Positions 13,051-23,357 of a stretch of DNA of 60,000 bases are shown here, piece after piece. Positions within the stretch are counted from its first letter, which is position 1; each line of letters opens with the position of its first letter. A model generated the notes under the pieces. That model was not told where the DNA came from, did not search any database, and saw only the letters and a program-made list of their open reading frames with translations. This DNA is from Polytrichum commune (lineage: Eukaryota; Streptophyta; Polytrichopsida; Polytrichales; Polytrichaceae). The translations under genes and the position numbers were made by a program. The stretch lies in NCBI GenBank assembly GCA_950295325.1, contig OX485807.1, positions 38,286,440 to 38,346,439 of the forward strand. The letters are read 5' to 3'.

Positions 13051-14222
13051 TTGGAAGAATGAATGAATGAATGAGTGACATGTTGAACTTTGTTTTAAAT
13101 GAAGGCCACTACAAGTTACCTAATGCCTATGCTTTGCATTCTGTCGATCCCACCTAGTAATGTGATTTTTTGAGAGGAAAAGGTCACATTTACCCGCGTA
13201 GGTGGATAACCTTGTATGGCATCTTAATTTATCAATCCTAATGGTAGATGTTTTGAACATACTAAATTGTTAGAAAGAAAGAAAAAGAAAAAGAAAGCTA
13301 TATAATTTAATGCATTTGACCTCAATCACTAAGTGATATTACCAACCATAAGCTACATTTAACCAATATGAAATCACCCCTGAAATGGCACAAAATGATT
13401 GTCCAAAAAACTTCATAAAGGGCACATCAACTCCAATTGGTATAATCTTTGTTGCAATGAATAGGTGCAGTCTATCATAAATTCATAGTCATTCGAGACA
13501 ATTGATCCAAACAAACACCAAAATTGTGGACATATAAGGGGTGAATTCTCTCAGATTTTGATATTTTTAGTTATGGGTTCCACCTCACTCTTTCCATTTT
13601 ATTATGATCAAGCTCTCCTTTAAGTTACATCATGACATCAAGTATGGGTGAAATGAACCGTAGTTGTTTGATCTTAGCCAATTTCACATACAACAGTTTG
13701 CTCACGCATTGGTTTTGACACTACACACATACAAACCCTAGGCATATGTCATGCATCACTCAAAACTTGTTCTACGTCATTGAAATATATGCAAATCTAC
13801 CATAATGATATATTTACATTGTTCTTTCACGAAACAAGACAGTTGCCGAGGACTCATATGATGATAATGTGAGATGGACGAATGACTCTATAATTAGGGC
13901 AACGACTAGAGATTTAGTGAAATCGATGACGGGCAATACACATAACTAGACTTGGAAACCCTTAAGGGTGAATACAAGGTTCGGTACTTATATATAGAGC
14001 ATTGTAGTGTTGATTATGCATTAGTAGGTTCATGAGTTGTCACGTTTGTATGGAATGTAAAGTGTTTTTTCTAGCAGGTGAGAGTCCAATTATTATGATG
14101 AGGGCGATTTAGGTCAAAACTACATCAATGACTATGAATGCAAATTCCTTGATTGTACATTACCAACTTGTCCCGCCTTCTTTGTATATATATAGTCATT
14201 ACACTTGTTTTTGTCCCGGTCT
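13051..14222. other. Intergenic DNA, dispersed-repeat segment only
   Basis: About 13740-13900 resembles 6180-6390. No gene or complete element was recognised. Confidence 0.4.
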
Positions 14223-14225
14223 TAA

Positions 14226-14736
14226 GGGCCACTTCACACACGAGACTGAGAGCCCATGATCATTATACTTCAAGGCTCAAGCACTCTCATCGGTGGAAAA
14301 GGCGGAGCTGGTCCAAGTTCGCTTCACACTACGCATGAGGGACCAACTGAGTATATAAGTGAATGCAAGATGGATGTAAAAGTCTACATGGATTCCTACA
14401 TGACATCGAATGGATTAAGTTTCATGGTCACTTGGACTATTTTAAAAAACCACCTCTTGGAGGTAGGCCTAACACAAAACCGGGAGACCATGGCACTCCG
14501 AACACTCACAACCGTTGCTTTATTCTATTGTATCATGTGCGAGGACCCACATGGATAGAAATTCATTGAAATAACATTTGGTTGAGGACCCTGGTCGCAT
14601 ATGACTTCACACTACACTTGAGGATCAGTGACCACACTATAGATTTTGAAGGTGTCTTGAGACGGCCTTTGGACACTTTCTTTTGGGCTCTCACAATTAC
14701 ATGGTCACGGCTCTTGGCTCGTGTGTGAAGTGGCCC
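14226..14736 (+). mobile_element. PIF/Harbinger-like MITE, GGGCCACTTCACAC family copy 1
   Basis: The termini are inverted: the left end is GGGCCACTTCACACACGAG and the right end is its reverse complement. The 511-bp element is flanked by TAA at 14223-14225 and 14737-14739. A 3-bp TWA target duplication and GGGCC-type ends are what PIF/Harbinger elements show. The open frames inside (such as 14256-14558) recur in other copies only as fragments and carry no transposase motif, so the element is non-autonomous. Confidence 0.82.
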
Positions 14737-14859
14737 TAAGCTTCAATGGAGTTTCATTACACATAAAATATTTGCTTGGGAACTTGTTGGTAATTGAGAG
14801 AGAGAGCTTGATCACAATTTAGCACGTGAACAATGAACGGAATAACACCCGCATACTAA

Positions 14860-15340
14860 GGGCCACTTCACACACAAGACTGAAGGCATGTGACCATTGC
14901 AATCTAAGAGCTCTCATTGGTCGAAAGGGCAGAGACCGTCCAAGTTCACTTCACACACGAAGGTGAAGGCCTAAAGACCCAAAGAAGACTTCATGGATGA
15001 AAAGTTTGCATGGAGTCCTACATGGCGGACTATGGATAAGGTTTCATGGTCTCCTGGAATTTTCGTCAAGCCCACCTCCAAGAGGTGGGTCTAACGCAAA
15101 TTCCGGGAGACCGTGACTATTTTAATATTTTCTTCCAATAGGACAGATTCTAGGACATATTGCAAGGCATATTCCAGAACAAACAAACACCACCAAGTAA
15201 TTCTCTCGAATTGATAGATTTGAGACATATTATATTTAACCAAACGGCTTTCCCAACACCCATGGTACGGCCTTTGGATGAGAGTCAAGGGTCCTCACCA
15301 TTACAAGGTCATGGCACTTGGCTTATGTGTGAAGTGGCCC
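14860..15340 (+). mobile_element. PIF/Harbinger-like MITE, GGGCCACTTCACAC family copy 2
   Basis: Left GGGCCACTTCACACACAAG, right end its inverted counterpart, flanked by TAA at 14857-14859 and 15341-15343. It is 481 bp long and lies only 120 bp from copy 1 in the same orientation. Its middle differs from copy 1, so it is an older or internally rearranged member. Confidence 0.8.
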
Positions 15341-16354
15341 TAATACATTGTCCTGAGCCCAGAGAATGGTTAGGTGCGGAAACCAATCTAATACTTGTTC
15401 CTAGACATTCAACCCTTTTTAAAAACAATAACAAAAGTATAAGGATACTTCACAACTCCCTCATATTATGTATTATTGGGTTGACTGGAGTATCTTACCG
15501 TTACAAGGGGGCTCGAAGTGCCACTTGTCGGAGTGTAATTGGATTTTGGCTGTCTTTGAACTTCATGGGTGGCATGTCCTTTGTAGTTGGTGTGGCTCAT
15601 AACTCATAATTGATGCCATGCTTGATGGACCACTTGAAGAACTTACCTACTCAAAATCTCAATACAGATTCCATTGTTGTAAAGTATAATGTTAAATGTA
15701 CACTCACCTTACTAACTCCACTTAACCTAGAAGCGCCATTCGTGGACATTTTGAGCACTACGGTCGCACTTCAAACCCAAACATATATTCAATAGTATAT
15801 TTGGAGAGTGGTAATTACTTTGCGAGCATACCGACCTTAAGATCGCATGGAATCAAAGGATATATATGTGTGTGTATTCTCTAGAACTAATCAAACTAAA
15901 TAATAAAAATAAAAACCCTCATTTGAGCATTACTCGTCACATAGGTCTAACCCCCCCCCCCTCCTTTCTCCCTCCTCACCCCATCTCAAAATGGACAATG
16001 TTGGTTGTTGACATTTTGTGTCCTTCAGCCCAATGAGTTGTGTTTTCGATCCTTAGAATTATACAACTAGTGTTCATGTTGAAGTACGTAGTTGCCCACT
16101 TCGGGAGAAACCATATGTCTGAATTGGGCGCTTCTCCCTTAACTCAACTTAAGTGTCTATGTCCTTGCTAAGAGTGTTTTCAAGACATGTAGTGTATGCT
16201 ACATAATTTATTTTCCTAACTATAAATGAGGTTGAGACAAGTGAGTCGAGGCTTTGATGTCAGTATGAGCATGAAATTGGTCCCACCTTGTGGAGCATTG
16301 CATTTTTTGGGGGAAAAACTTCATGATTACTTTAAGAGATAACCTCTAGATTGC
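15341..16354. other. Intergenic DNA with a C-run
   Basis: Contains a C-rich run near 15949-15963 and a short TG tract near 15865-15876. No gene was recognised. Confidence 0.4.
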
Positions 16355-16682
16355 ATATTTTTTAGGGCTTTCATGTTGGATGAATGAGAGGAATGCTCGT
16401 ACGTGATAATTCCCTCTCTCCGTTGTGAAGTGGGCAAGGAATGTATCACAAGTGTCATGAGGTTTGCGAGGAACTCTATTGTTTCATTGCAACATCCAGG
16501 GAGATTGTTAAACATAATCGGTCAAAATCCGAGTGTTGTTTCCAAGTCCAATTGGGTACATATTATTTCAGGACTTTCATGTTGGATGAATGAGAGGCAT
16601 GCTTGTATGCAATAATTCTATGTCTTCCGTTGTGAATTATTTGTTGCGAGAAACTTCATTGTTTCATTGCAGTATCTGGGGG
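16355..16682 (+). repeat. 185-bp tandem array, left part (units 1-2)
   Basis: About two units of a tandem repeat whose landmarks are GGTCAAAATCCGAGTGTTG, TTGGATGAATGAGAGG, AATTCCCTCTCTCCG and CTTCATTGTTTCATTGCA, closing with a run of G. The second unit is cut at its G-run by the insertion starting at 16683. The array resumes at 22504. Part of each unit is the right end of MITE family C, so the array probably arose by tandem copying around such an element. Confidence 0.75.
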
Positions 16683-16789
16683 TGTCGTGTAAACTAAAAT
16701 CGTTAAACACAACAGATCGAGTGTCGTTGTCAACATCAATTAGCAAAATAAAATAGCAAACTAAAATTCTAAACAACCACCTCTTCAAG
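16683..16789 (-). repeat. Inverted copy of the element's 3' internal end
   Basis: These 107 bp are the reverse complement of 21525-21631 with two visible mismatches, so the polyprotein region is bounded by near-identical inverted repeats. Similarity stops exactly where the LTR-like region begins on the other side (2 bp before 21634). Confidence 0.9.
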
Positions 16790-16877
16790 TTCAATAAATT
16801 CCGCTGCCAATAACTCTTGACATCGAGTTTGAACACCCATCCTTTCAGAGGTACTAAGTCTGTACGGCCATCCGACA
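16790..16877 (-). repeat. Inverted fragment of the reverse transcriptase region
   Basis: This is the reverse complement of about 18290-18373, the part coding for the region just upstream of the RT core. It is fused directly to the preceding inverted 3' end, so the inverted segment has an internal deletion of about 3 kb. It abuts the methyltransferase coding region within about 15 bp. Confidence 0.8.
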
Positions 16878-16893
16878 CCACATCCAACAATTG

Positions 16894-17700
16894 TTGTTAA
16901 GATACCCCGCACAATTGTCAGCCTCTGCCATTCATGGATGTTGTGGTCAACTTCCTCAAGATGTCACTATGATTGGTGATGAGGATTTGAGAAGGTTGGG
17001 CCACGTGGATTTGATTCTTGCAGGATGGCCTTGTCAAGGCCATTCGCGGGCAGAAACTGGCCAGGGATTGGATGATCCTAGGTCTAGTTTGTTTGCGGAT
17101 TTGATGCGATTGACGCAATGGTGGTTTACCCACCAATCAACTCCGCCAGGGTACATTTTCGAAAATGTACCATTATTGGGTGATACCCGACACAAAGTGG
17201 TGAAGGATGGTGAGTACATTAACCAAATTCTGGGTACTCCAACATTTCTGGATGCTACATCTTTGGAATCCTTTGCTCATCGGCCTCGTTGGTTTTGGAC
17301 CAACTTGGTATCACCTCGGGTGCTTTTAGCGGCGATTGCCCGCATTCCCCGCCTTATGGATCGCAAGGTGGATGACATTTTAGATGATCATCGTGCTTCC
17401 TTGGCAGTTACCAAGGATGACACCTTGCCATTTGCATTAATTAACAAGGTGGGAATTCCGAAAGGTGCACTCCCTACTTTTGTGACATATCCACAGTCTT
17501 TTGCATTTCGATCTCGTGGATCTGGCATGGTTTGGGATTCAAAATCCCAAACTTATGAGGAGCCTACGGCAGATGAGCGGGAACGCGCCATGGGTTTTCT
17601 TACAGGTACCACGGCTGCTCACGGGCTTCAGGAAGGTCAAAGACGTTTCCTATTGGGGCAAGCTATGGATCTTTATAGCATTGTGTGGATAATTAGAATT
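16894..17700 (+). other. C5 cytosine methyltransferase domain, motif I missing
   Basis: Residue numbers count from the codon at 16891. The catalytic motif IV is AGWPCQGHS (Cys 48, codon 17032-17034). Motif VI is FENV (residues 90-93), and a motif VIII-like HRPRWFWTN follows at 130-138. The C-terminal motifs lie at about 226-262 (DERERAMGF, then LLGQAMD). The WFWTN context and a short recognition region are closer to DNMT3/DRM-type enzymes than to DNMT1. The SAM-binding motif I (FxGxG) should sit 45-70 residues before motif IV. It is absent because the coding sequence is cut at the junction with the inverted segment. The catalytic residues seen are intact, but without motif I this copy could not bind cofactor normally. 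Confidence 0.88.
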
Positions 17701-20700
17701 TGTCTTGCTGCTCAACAACGTATGGATGACCAATTGCTTACTCTGAGGGCAGACAACAATGGTCAAGGGGCAATGGAGCCGCAATCCAATTATCACATTG
17801 AGGTCAATGACACCGAGGGATTATTTCCTTTAAAACTTCATGTTGCGGAAGAGCTTCGAGCCCAACGTGTTTTTTCGGCTTTGGCCCAAGAGTTTGGGAA
17901 GTTTGAGGCCCATAAAATGTTTCCACTTTTATTTCTTGGTGATACTTCATATATAGGTAGCTATTTAGCTACACAAACTGATTGTAGTGGAGAGGATACG
18001 CATTTGGATCCAAGTACAGATGATGGGGACAAAGATGTTGCCCTCTCCACGGAGCAGCAATCACAGGTTGTGCTGGCACCAAGTGGCAATCCTTCTATGA
18101 AGAAGGAAACCACGGAGTTTGACGATTGGCCAATTGAAGTGGTGCCAAAGCTTACTGGTGCCGAAGCACGAAAGGTACGGGCATTTATTCGTTCTTACCG
18201 TAATTATTTTGCCTTTAGCCTTCATGATCTTGAAGGATATAGAGGTAAATTTGTTCGTATTCAACTCGAGGACGACTACCCTATTTTCAGACGGTTGTAC
18301 AAACTTAGTACCTCTGAAAGAATGGGTGTTCAAACTCGATGTCAAGAGTTATTGGCAGCGGAATTGATTGAACTCTCCAATGGAGAGTATGTTTGTGCCA
18401 CGGTTATGCCGTCAAAGAAGAATATCTTTGGCAACTGGACGGAAAAACGGATGTGTGGTGATTATCGTCCAGTCAACCGCAAGACCAAGTAGGATCGATA
18501 TCCAATGCCGATGCCGGAGGAGTTGTTTGATGCACTGGGATTTTCTAGAATCTTCAGCACTCTGGATTTGAGGTCTGGTTATCATCAATTACCTTTGTTG
18601 TTGGATGATCGGGTGAAGACCGCATTTTGGGGAATTGATAAAGATGGCAAGGATCAACTTTATCATTGGAAATTTCTGCCATTTGATCTCAAGAATGCAC
18701 CAGCTGAATTTCAGCGGGTGATGGACTAATTATTGGCTGGTTTGCCATTTGCTAGATGTTACATTGATGATGTTATCATCTTTAGTAATAGTCCACAGGA
18801 TCATGTGAGACATTTGCAAGCGGTATTTGAACGACTTCAACGGTGGGGACTCCGTTTACATCATGGTAAATGTAAGTTTTTCCATGATCAATTGTCCTAT
18901 TTGGACCACATGATTGTTTCTGGTGGTCTTGGTGTGCAACAGACGAAGGTGGACGCTTTGCACAAAATTCCTGCACCTAGTGATGTACCACGACTTCGGG
19001 CATTTCTAAGATTGACAAATTATCATAGGAGGTTTGTCAAAAACTTTAGTTTGATTGCCAAACCTCTCACCATTCTTACGGGGAAAGACTAACCATGAAT
19101 TTGGAGTCGGGAACAACAACATGCATTTGATACATTGAAGCAGAGGCTCGGTTCAGCGCCAATGCTTCGACGCCCGGATGTGTCTAGAGCTTTTCAATTG
19201 CGCACGGATTGGAATGCAGTGGAATTGGGAGCGGTATTGACACAGAAAGATGAAGAGGGAAAGGAATATGTGGTGGCTTATGCATCTAGAAGCAATAATA
19301 GTATTGAATCTAATTATTCTTCTTATGAAGGCGAGGCCTTGGCGGCCGTTTGGGCCATTGCACATTTTCGACCTTATTTGTATGGGCAAAAGTTTACTTT
19401 GGTGACTGATCATCAGCCTTTAAAATGGCTTATGGAATCAGATAAGGTCACCGGAAAACTTGCTAGGTGGGCATTGTTACTTCAGGAATATGATTTTGAA
19501 GTTGTTCACCGAGCAGGAATTGCCAACTTGGATGCAGACGGATTGTCTCGCAATCCAAGTCCTTCAGATGAGGATTTAACTGGAGCCAGGTGGCATGGAG
19601 ATTGTGATCGTGAGGCAATGCCGGGTTGGCATGCTGCCACATATCTCACAATGATGTCAGGATTGGCTGCTGAGATCCTTGTGGAAGAACAAGATGAGGA
19701 TGTTGATAAATCTCTTGTTGTTAGTGATGTGTGGGAAGACCAGGCGGTCTTGCACAAACTTCAACAAGGGATATTTCTTCTTGGACTATCTGCTATGGAG
19801 CGAGAGAGAGTTAGTCATCGAATAACAAGGTTTCGTTGGGCAAACAACTTGTTATTTCGTGTGTGGCCAAACGGAACGAGGCGTATCGTTCCAAGGCCAG
19901 ATCAAAGAGCTTCTTTAGTGCGGCAAGTGCATGAGGAGCTTGGACATTTTGGAGTGCGAAGGACACACTCTATGTTGCGCAACCAATATTGGTGGACTGG
20001 TATGTATCAACAGGTTGCCACTTATGTTTCTTGGTGTGAAGTATGTGACCGGGTTAGGTCAAGTTTTAAACTTTATCACATCAACTTCAATCTTTACCTA
20101 TTATGGGCTTGGGATATCGTTGGTCTTTGGATTTTTCCGGACCGCTTATTATCACTCCACGTGGGTCCAAGTATGTGCTTGTGATGATGGAGCATTTTAG
20201 TAAGTGGATTGAACTCGTGGCTCTTCCCCAAAATTCCTCAGAATTGGCGGCTATGGCATTTCTTGATCGAGTTTTGGCACGGTTTGGAGCACCTGTAGAG
20301 GTGTTGACGGATCAAGGGAGAGAATTTCTTGGATCTTTCGAGGCTTTATGTACCAAGGCTTTGATTGATCATCGGACAACTTCCAGAGATCACCCTGAGG
20401 CAGATGGCTTAGCTGAACGAGTTGTTCAGACGGTTAAGCGCGGTTTGTAGAAGTATGGATTGCTTCATGGCAACCATCGCGATTGGGACTTGATGTTACC
20501 ATGGATAGCAATGGATTATCGTTTCAGCAGGCAAGCATCTTTGGCATCCTATAGTCCTTACCAACTCTTGTATGGACGGGAACCAATTTTACCTAGCTCG
20601 GTGCGAGAGAAATTGGCTCCCGTAGTAAACTTGGATGATCCAGATGTTTGGGCTCAATGTCTTCATGACCCAGCAGCGTTCTTTCAAAAGGCCATGCCTA

Positions 20701-21023
20701 TGGCTATGGAGAACTTAAATATTGCTCAACATCGTGATACATTACGGTATGCCCGGATCCGCAGTGGAGCTTATCGACCTCAGGTTCGTAGATTTTCCAA
20801 GGGGGATTATGTTTACTTGCAACGGGAGGCGCCTACGACATTGGATGTCAAGGCTGGGCGCACGATTTTGCAGGTAAAAGATGTCTTGCCAAGTGGTATA
20901 TTATTGCTTGAAGGCAAGGATGGACGGGAATGTCGTAAGCATTCAAAGAATTGTGCTCCATGTCACCTTCCCATCGACGGCTCTGTGCATCCCGAGTTGG
21001 CGATTGTACCACAGGGTCTGCCT

Positions 21024-21158
21024 TGTTATGTTTGTGGAGAGAAGAAAGGAGCTGCAACAATGTTATTGTGCGACCAATGTCAATGTGGATGGCACATGGC
21101 ATGTTTGACACCTCCCCTTTTTACTCTTCCTTCTGGCAATTGGGTTTGTCCTCGTTGT
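21024..21158 (+). other. PHD zinc finger at the integrase C-terminus
   Basis: The spacing is Cys4-His-Cys3: CYVC, then CDQC, then HMAC, then CPRC, with the conserved W two residues before the last pair (GNWVC). PHD fingers read the methylation state of the histone H3 tail. Here it takes the place that a chromodomain has in plant chromoviruses. A role in directing integration to particular chromatin is inference. Confidence 0.88.
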
Positions 21159-21200
21159 CGGAAAGCCTCTCATTCCGTGGCCGTTAATGGTCATGATTGA

Positions 21201-21524
21201 GAATTTTGTGGATGTTTACCACATATTTTAGTGGTGAAGTTGTTATTTAGTTGGTTGGAAATTTTATGGCATTAAGAGCACATTGAAAGAGTTATCCAAG
21301 AATTCAACATTAATTGTTGAAGGCGATTAAGGATGGGGCTCACATTGCACCCAACCTACAATTCTTGGATTACTTTGTCAATCACGAGTTTAATTCCTTC
21401 GATTACTACTACTCAATTAAATATGTATAGATGTAGCAACAACTTCATCATGTTCAACAACTCTACCGATGAGTGTGTTTGTTCCTAGCCGATTGGAGGG
21501 GCTCCTTATCTGCTAGTGGGGGCA
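21201..21524 (+). other. 3' non-coding region of the retroelement
   Basis: Sequence between the Pol stop (TGA 21198-21200) and the repeated 3' end. Short purine-rich segments (GTGGGGGCA near 21516, GAAGAGGTGG near 21528) could be remnants of a polypurine tract, but neither is directly next to the LTR-like start. Confidence 0.4.
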
Positions 21525-21631
21525 CTTGAAGAGGTGGTTGTTTAGCATTTTAGTTTGCTATTTTATTTTGCTAATTGATGTTGACAACGACACTCGATCT
21601 GTTGTGTTTAACGATCTTAGTTTACACGACA
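21525..21631 (+). repeat. Forward 3' internal end (partner of 16683-16789)
   Basis: The 107-bp partner of the inverted copy at 16683-16789. It ends ACACGACA, is followed by GC and then the LTR-like TGTCACGTG. Confidence 0.85.
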
Positions 21632-21633
21632 GC

Positions 21634-22503
21634 TGTCACGTGAGGTGACATCGGGGGCTAAGTTACGTCAATTTGGGAGTAAATGGACTCCATTAGAAGT
21701 CCATGTGTGTTGGGATGAGTAACGGACTCCATTGGGAGTCCTAGTTAGTTGTTCATCCACTCCTTGGATGAACTCCACATAGGATTGGGGTTGTATGGAG
21801 AGGAAGGCCTCTTGACTTGCCATTGTTGTCAAGTCAAGTCTTGTGAGTGTGTTTTGAGAGAGATAGAGCTTGTTGTTGCTTTCTCATGGCTATGGTGTAG
21901 TAGATTATGAATAAAACCTTTGCATTCTTTCTCCACCACTTGCACTCTTGGATTCTCCCTTCGTGGAGTGAGAGATAGCTTGACTCTTGTGTGTGAATTT
22001 TAGAGTTTCTTAAGCTTTGTAAGAAGACATTTTAGTTTCTTAAGCTTGGAGAGAGAAACCCTCATTTGTGTGTGAATTTCAGAGTTTCTTAAGCTTTGTA
22101 AGAAGACATTTTAGTTTCTTAAGCTTGGAGAGAGAAACCCTCATTTGTGTGTGAATTTCATAGTTTCTTAAGCTTTGTAAGAAGACATTTTAGTTTCTTA
22201 AGCTTGGAGAGAGAAACCCTCATTTGTGTGTGAATTTCAGAGTTTCTTAAGCTTTGTAAGAAGACATTTTAGTTTCTTAAGCTTGGAGAGAGAAACCCTC
22301 ATACTTGACAACAATAGCAAGTCAAGAGGCCTTCCTCTCCATACAACCCCAATCCTATGTGGAGTTCATCCAAGGAGTGGATGAACAACTAACTAGGACT
22401 CCCAATGAAGTCCGTTACTCATCCCAACACACATGGACTCCTAATGGAGTCCATTTACTCCTAAATTGACGTAACTTAGCCCCCGATGTCACCTCACGTG
22501 ACA
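21634..22503 (+). repeat. LTR-like region with 201-bp inverted ends
   Basis: 870 bp starting TGTCACGTGAGG and ending with the exact inverse CCTCACGTGACA, where the host array resumes. The first 201 bp (21634-21834) are the reverse complement of the last 201 bp (22303-22503) with few mismatches. Between them are an AATAAA at 21910-21915 and a 79-bp tandem array. Position after Pol, TG...CA ends and the polyadenylation signal fit a 3' LTR. The long inverted ends do not, and could equally mark a fold-back element or an LTR enlarged by an inverted partial copy. No second copy exists in the window to decide. Confidence 0.6.
21991..22302 (+). repeat. 79-bp tandem repeat, about four units
   Basis: Units begin with GTGTGAATTT at 21991, 22070, 22149 and 22228. 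They are almost identical and end in GAGAGAAACCCTC. Each holds two copies of TTTCTTAAGCTT. Near identity indicates recent expansion. Confidence 0.9.
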
Positions 22504-22697
22504 AGGGATTGGTAGGCATAATTGGTCAAAATCCTAGTGTTATTTCCAAGTCCAATTGGTTACATATTATTTTAGCGTTTTACAGTTGGATGAATGAGAG
22601 GCATGCTCGTATGCGACAATAATTCCCTCTCCCTATCGTGAACTGTTGCAAGAAACTTCATTGTTTCATCGCAGTGTCCGGGGGGATTGGTAGGCAT
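22504..22697 (+). repeat. 185-bp tandem array, unit 3
   Basis: Array sequence resumes after the retroelement with GGTAGGCATAATTGG and runs to the next insertion. It matches the units at 16.5 kb and 23.4 kb. Confidence 0.8.
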
Positions 22698-23357
22698 CAG
22701 AGTTCGGGAAGTTTTTGAAGCCTTAGTGGCTAATTGCCGGTAGTTGCTACGAAGGGTCGGATTTTTCCCAATTTACATCGGCAACAGCCGGTCTTTTGTA
22801 AAATCAATCGGCCAATTGCCTATATTTTCATATTTTCATTGGCCAATATCCGATTAAATGGAATTCATATCGGCACTAATTGTTTAAAAAACGTATGAAA
22901 ATTTATTAGAAATCATTTCTTAGTACAAAATCTTGAATAAGTGAAAAGAAAAGCATGTTCAAAACTTTAAATTTGAAGAGTTAATATCCTTGGCATAAGT
23001 TGAACCTAGCAATGTCTTCACCGCTTGAAGGCCAAGGGTCCCCCAATTCTTCATAGAAGCAATTGGATTTGGTCATGGAAAGGTTGCATAATTCAAAAAG
23101 TTTAAGGTTTAGGGTACTTCCTCAAGTGCATCATCAGATGCCCCTGACAAACAACGCTCTGGATGCTTCCGGTTGAAATCCAATAACTCACAAGAAGAAT
23201 CGGCTACATTTCCGGGACATATTCTGGTCCATCGGCTGATTGCCGGAGGATTGAAATTACAGTCGGATTGCCATCCGATGGTTGGAAATTTGGACCGGCC
23301 ATGAGGGGAAATCCATCGGCTGATAATGAACTAGCTGTCGGCTTTCCCTGAACATAG
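22698..23357 (+). mobile_element. hAT-type non-autonomous element, copy 1 (660 bp)
   Basis: The left end is CAGAGTTCGGG and the right end is CTGAACATAG (inverted: CTATGTTCAGG), short imperfect termini of the CAGRG type typical of hAT elements. It is flanked by a perfect 8-bp duplication GTAGGCAT at 22690-22697 and 23358-23365, and uninterrupted array units contain the single GTAGGCAT. The interior is non-coding with repeated GCCGAT/ATCGGC motifs. A second 660-bp copy, inverted, is at 41341-42000. Confidence 0.9.

Larger units (their letters stand above)
16891..21200 (+). pseudogene. Ty3/Gypsy Pol with DNA methyltransferase and PHD finger
   Basis: One decayed polyprotein. The 5' part has no credible ATG. 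Domain order: C5 cytosine methyltransferase (about 16900-17700), linker (17700-18140), RT, RNase H, H2C2 zinc site and integrase core, PHD finger. RT shows MCGDYRPVN at 18420-18476 and the active site YIDD at 18760-18771. RNase H spans about 19190-19560 with acidic residues in LRTDWN, YEGEAL and VTDHQP. The integrase zinc site (HEELGHFG ... CEVC) is at about 19929-20050. The core has D in WSLDFSG, D in TDQGREF and E in GLAERVV (20115-20425). Breaks: TAG 18490-18492, TAA 18727-18729, TAA 19090-19092, TGA 19096-19098, a frameshift near 20065-20078, TAG 20448-20450. The methyltransferase is in frame with RT, so it belonged to Pol and is not a host gene nearby. Confidence 0.9.
16683..22503 (+). 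mobile_element. Composite Ty3/Gypsy insertion encoding a DNA methyltransferase
   Basis: The block interrupts the 185-bp array: the left flank ends in the array's G-run, and the right flank resumes at AGGGATTGGTAGGC, which follows the G-run in uninterrupted units. It starts with TG (TGTCGTGTAAAC) and ends with CA (CACGTGACA). In order it holds an inverted copy of the element's own 3' internal end (16683-16789), an inverted scrap of the reverse transcriptase region (16790-16877), the forward polyprotein (16891-21200), a 3' non-coding stretch, the forward 3' end (21525-21631) and an LTR-like palindromic region (21634-22503). There is no normal 5' LTR, primer-binding site, gag or protease. A clear 5-bp target duplication is not visible in the G-run. 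Confidence 0.82.

Noticed and set aside
16683-21631. A DNA transposon with 107-bp TIRs carrying Pol
   Set aside because: The left inverted end is fused to an inverted RT scrap, and Pol has a typical Ty3 integrase, so rearrangement of a retrotransposon is simpler. It is kept as an open alternative in the findings.
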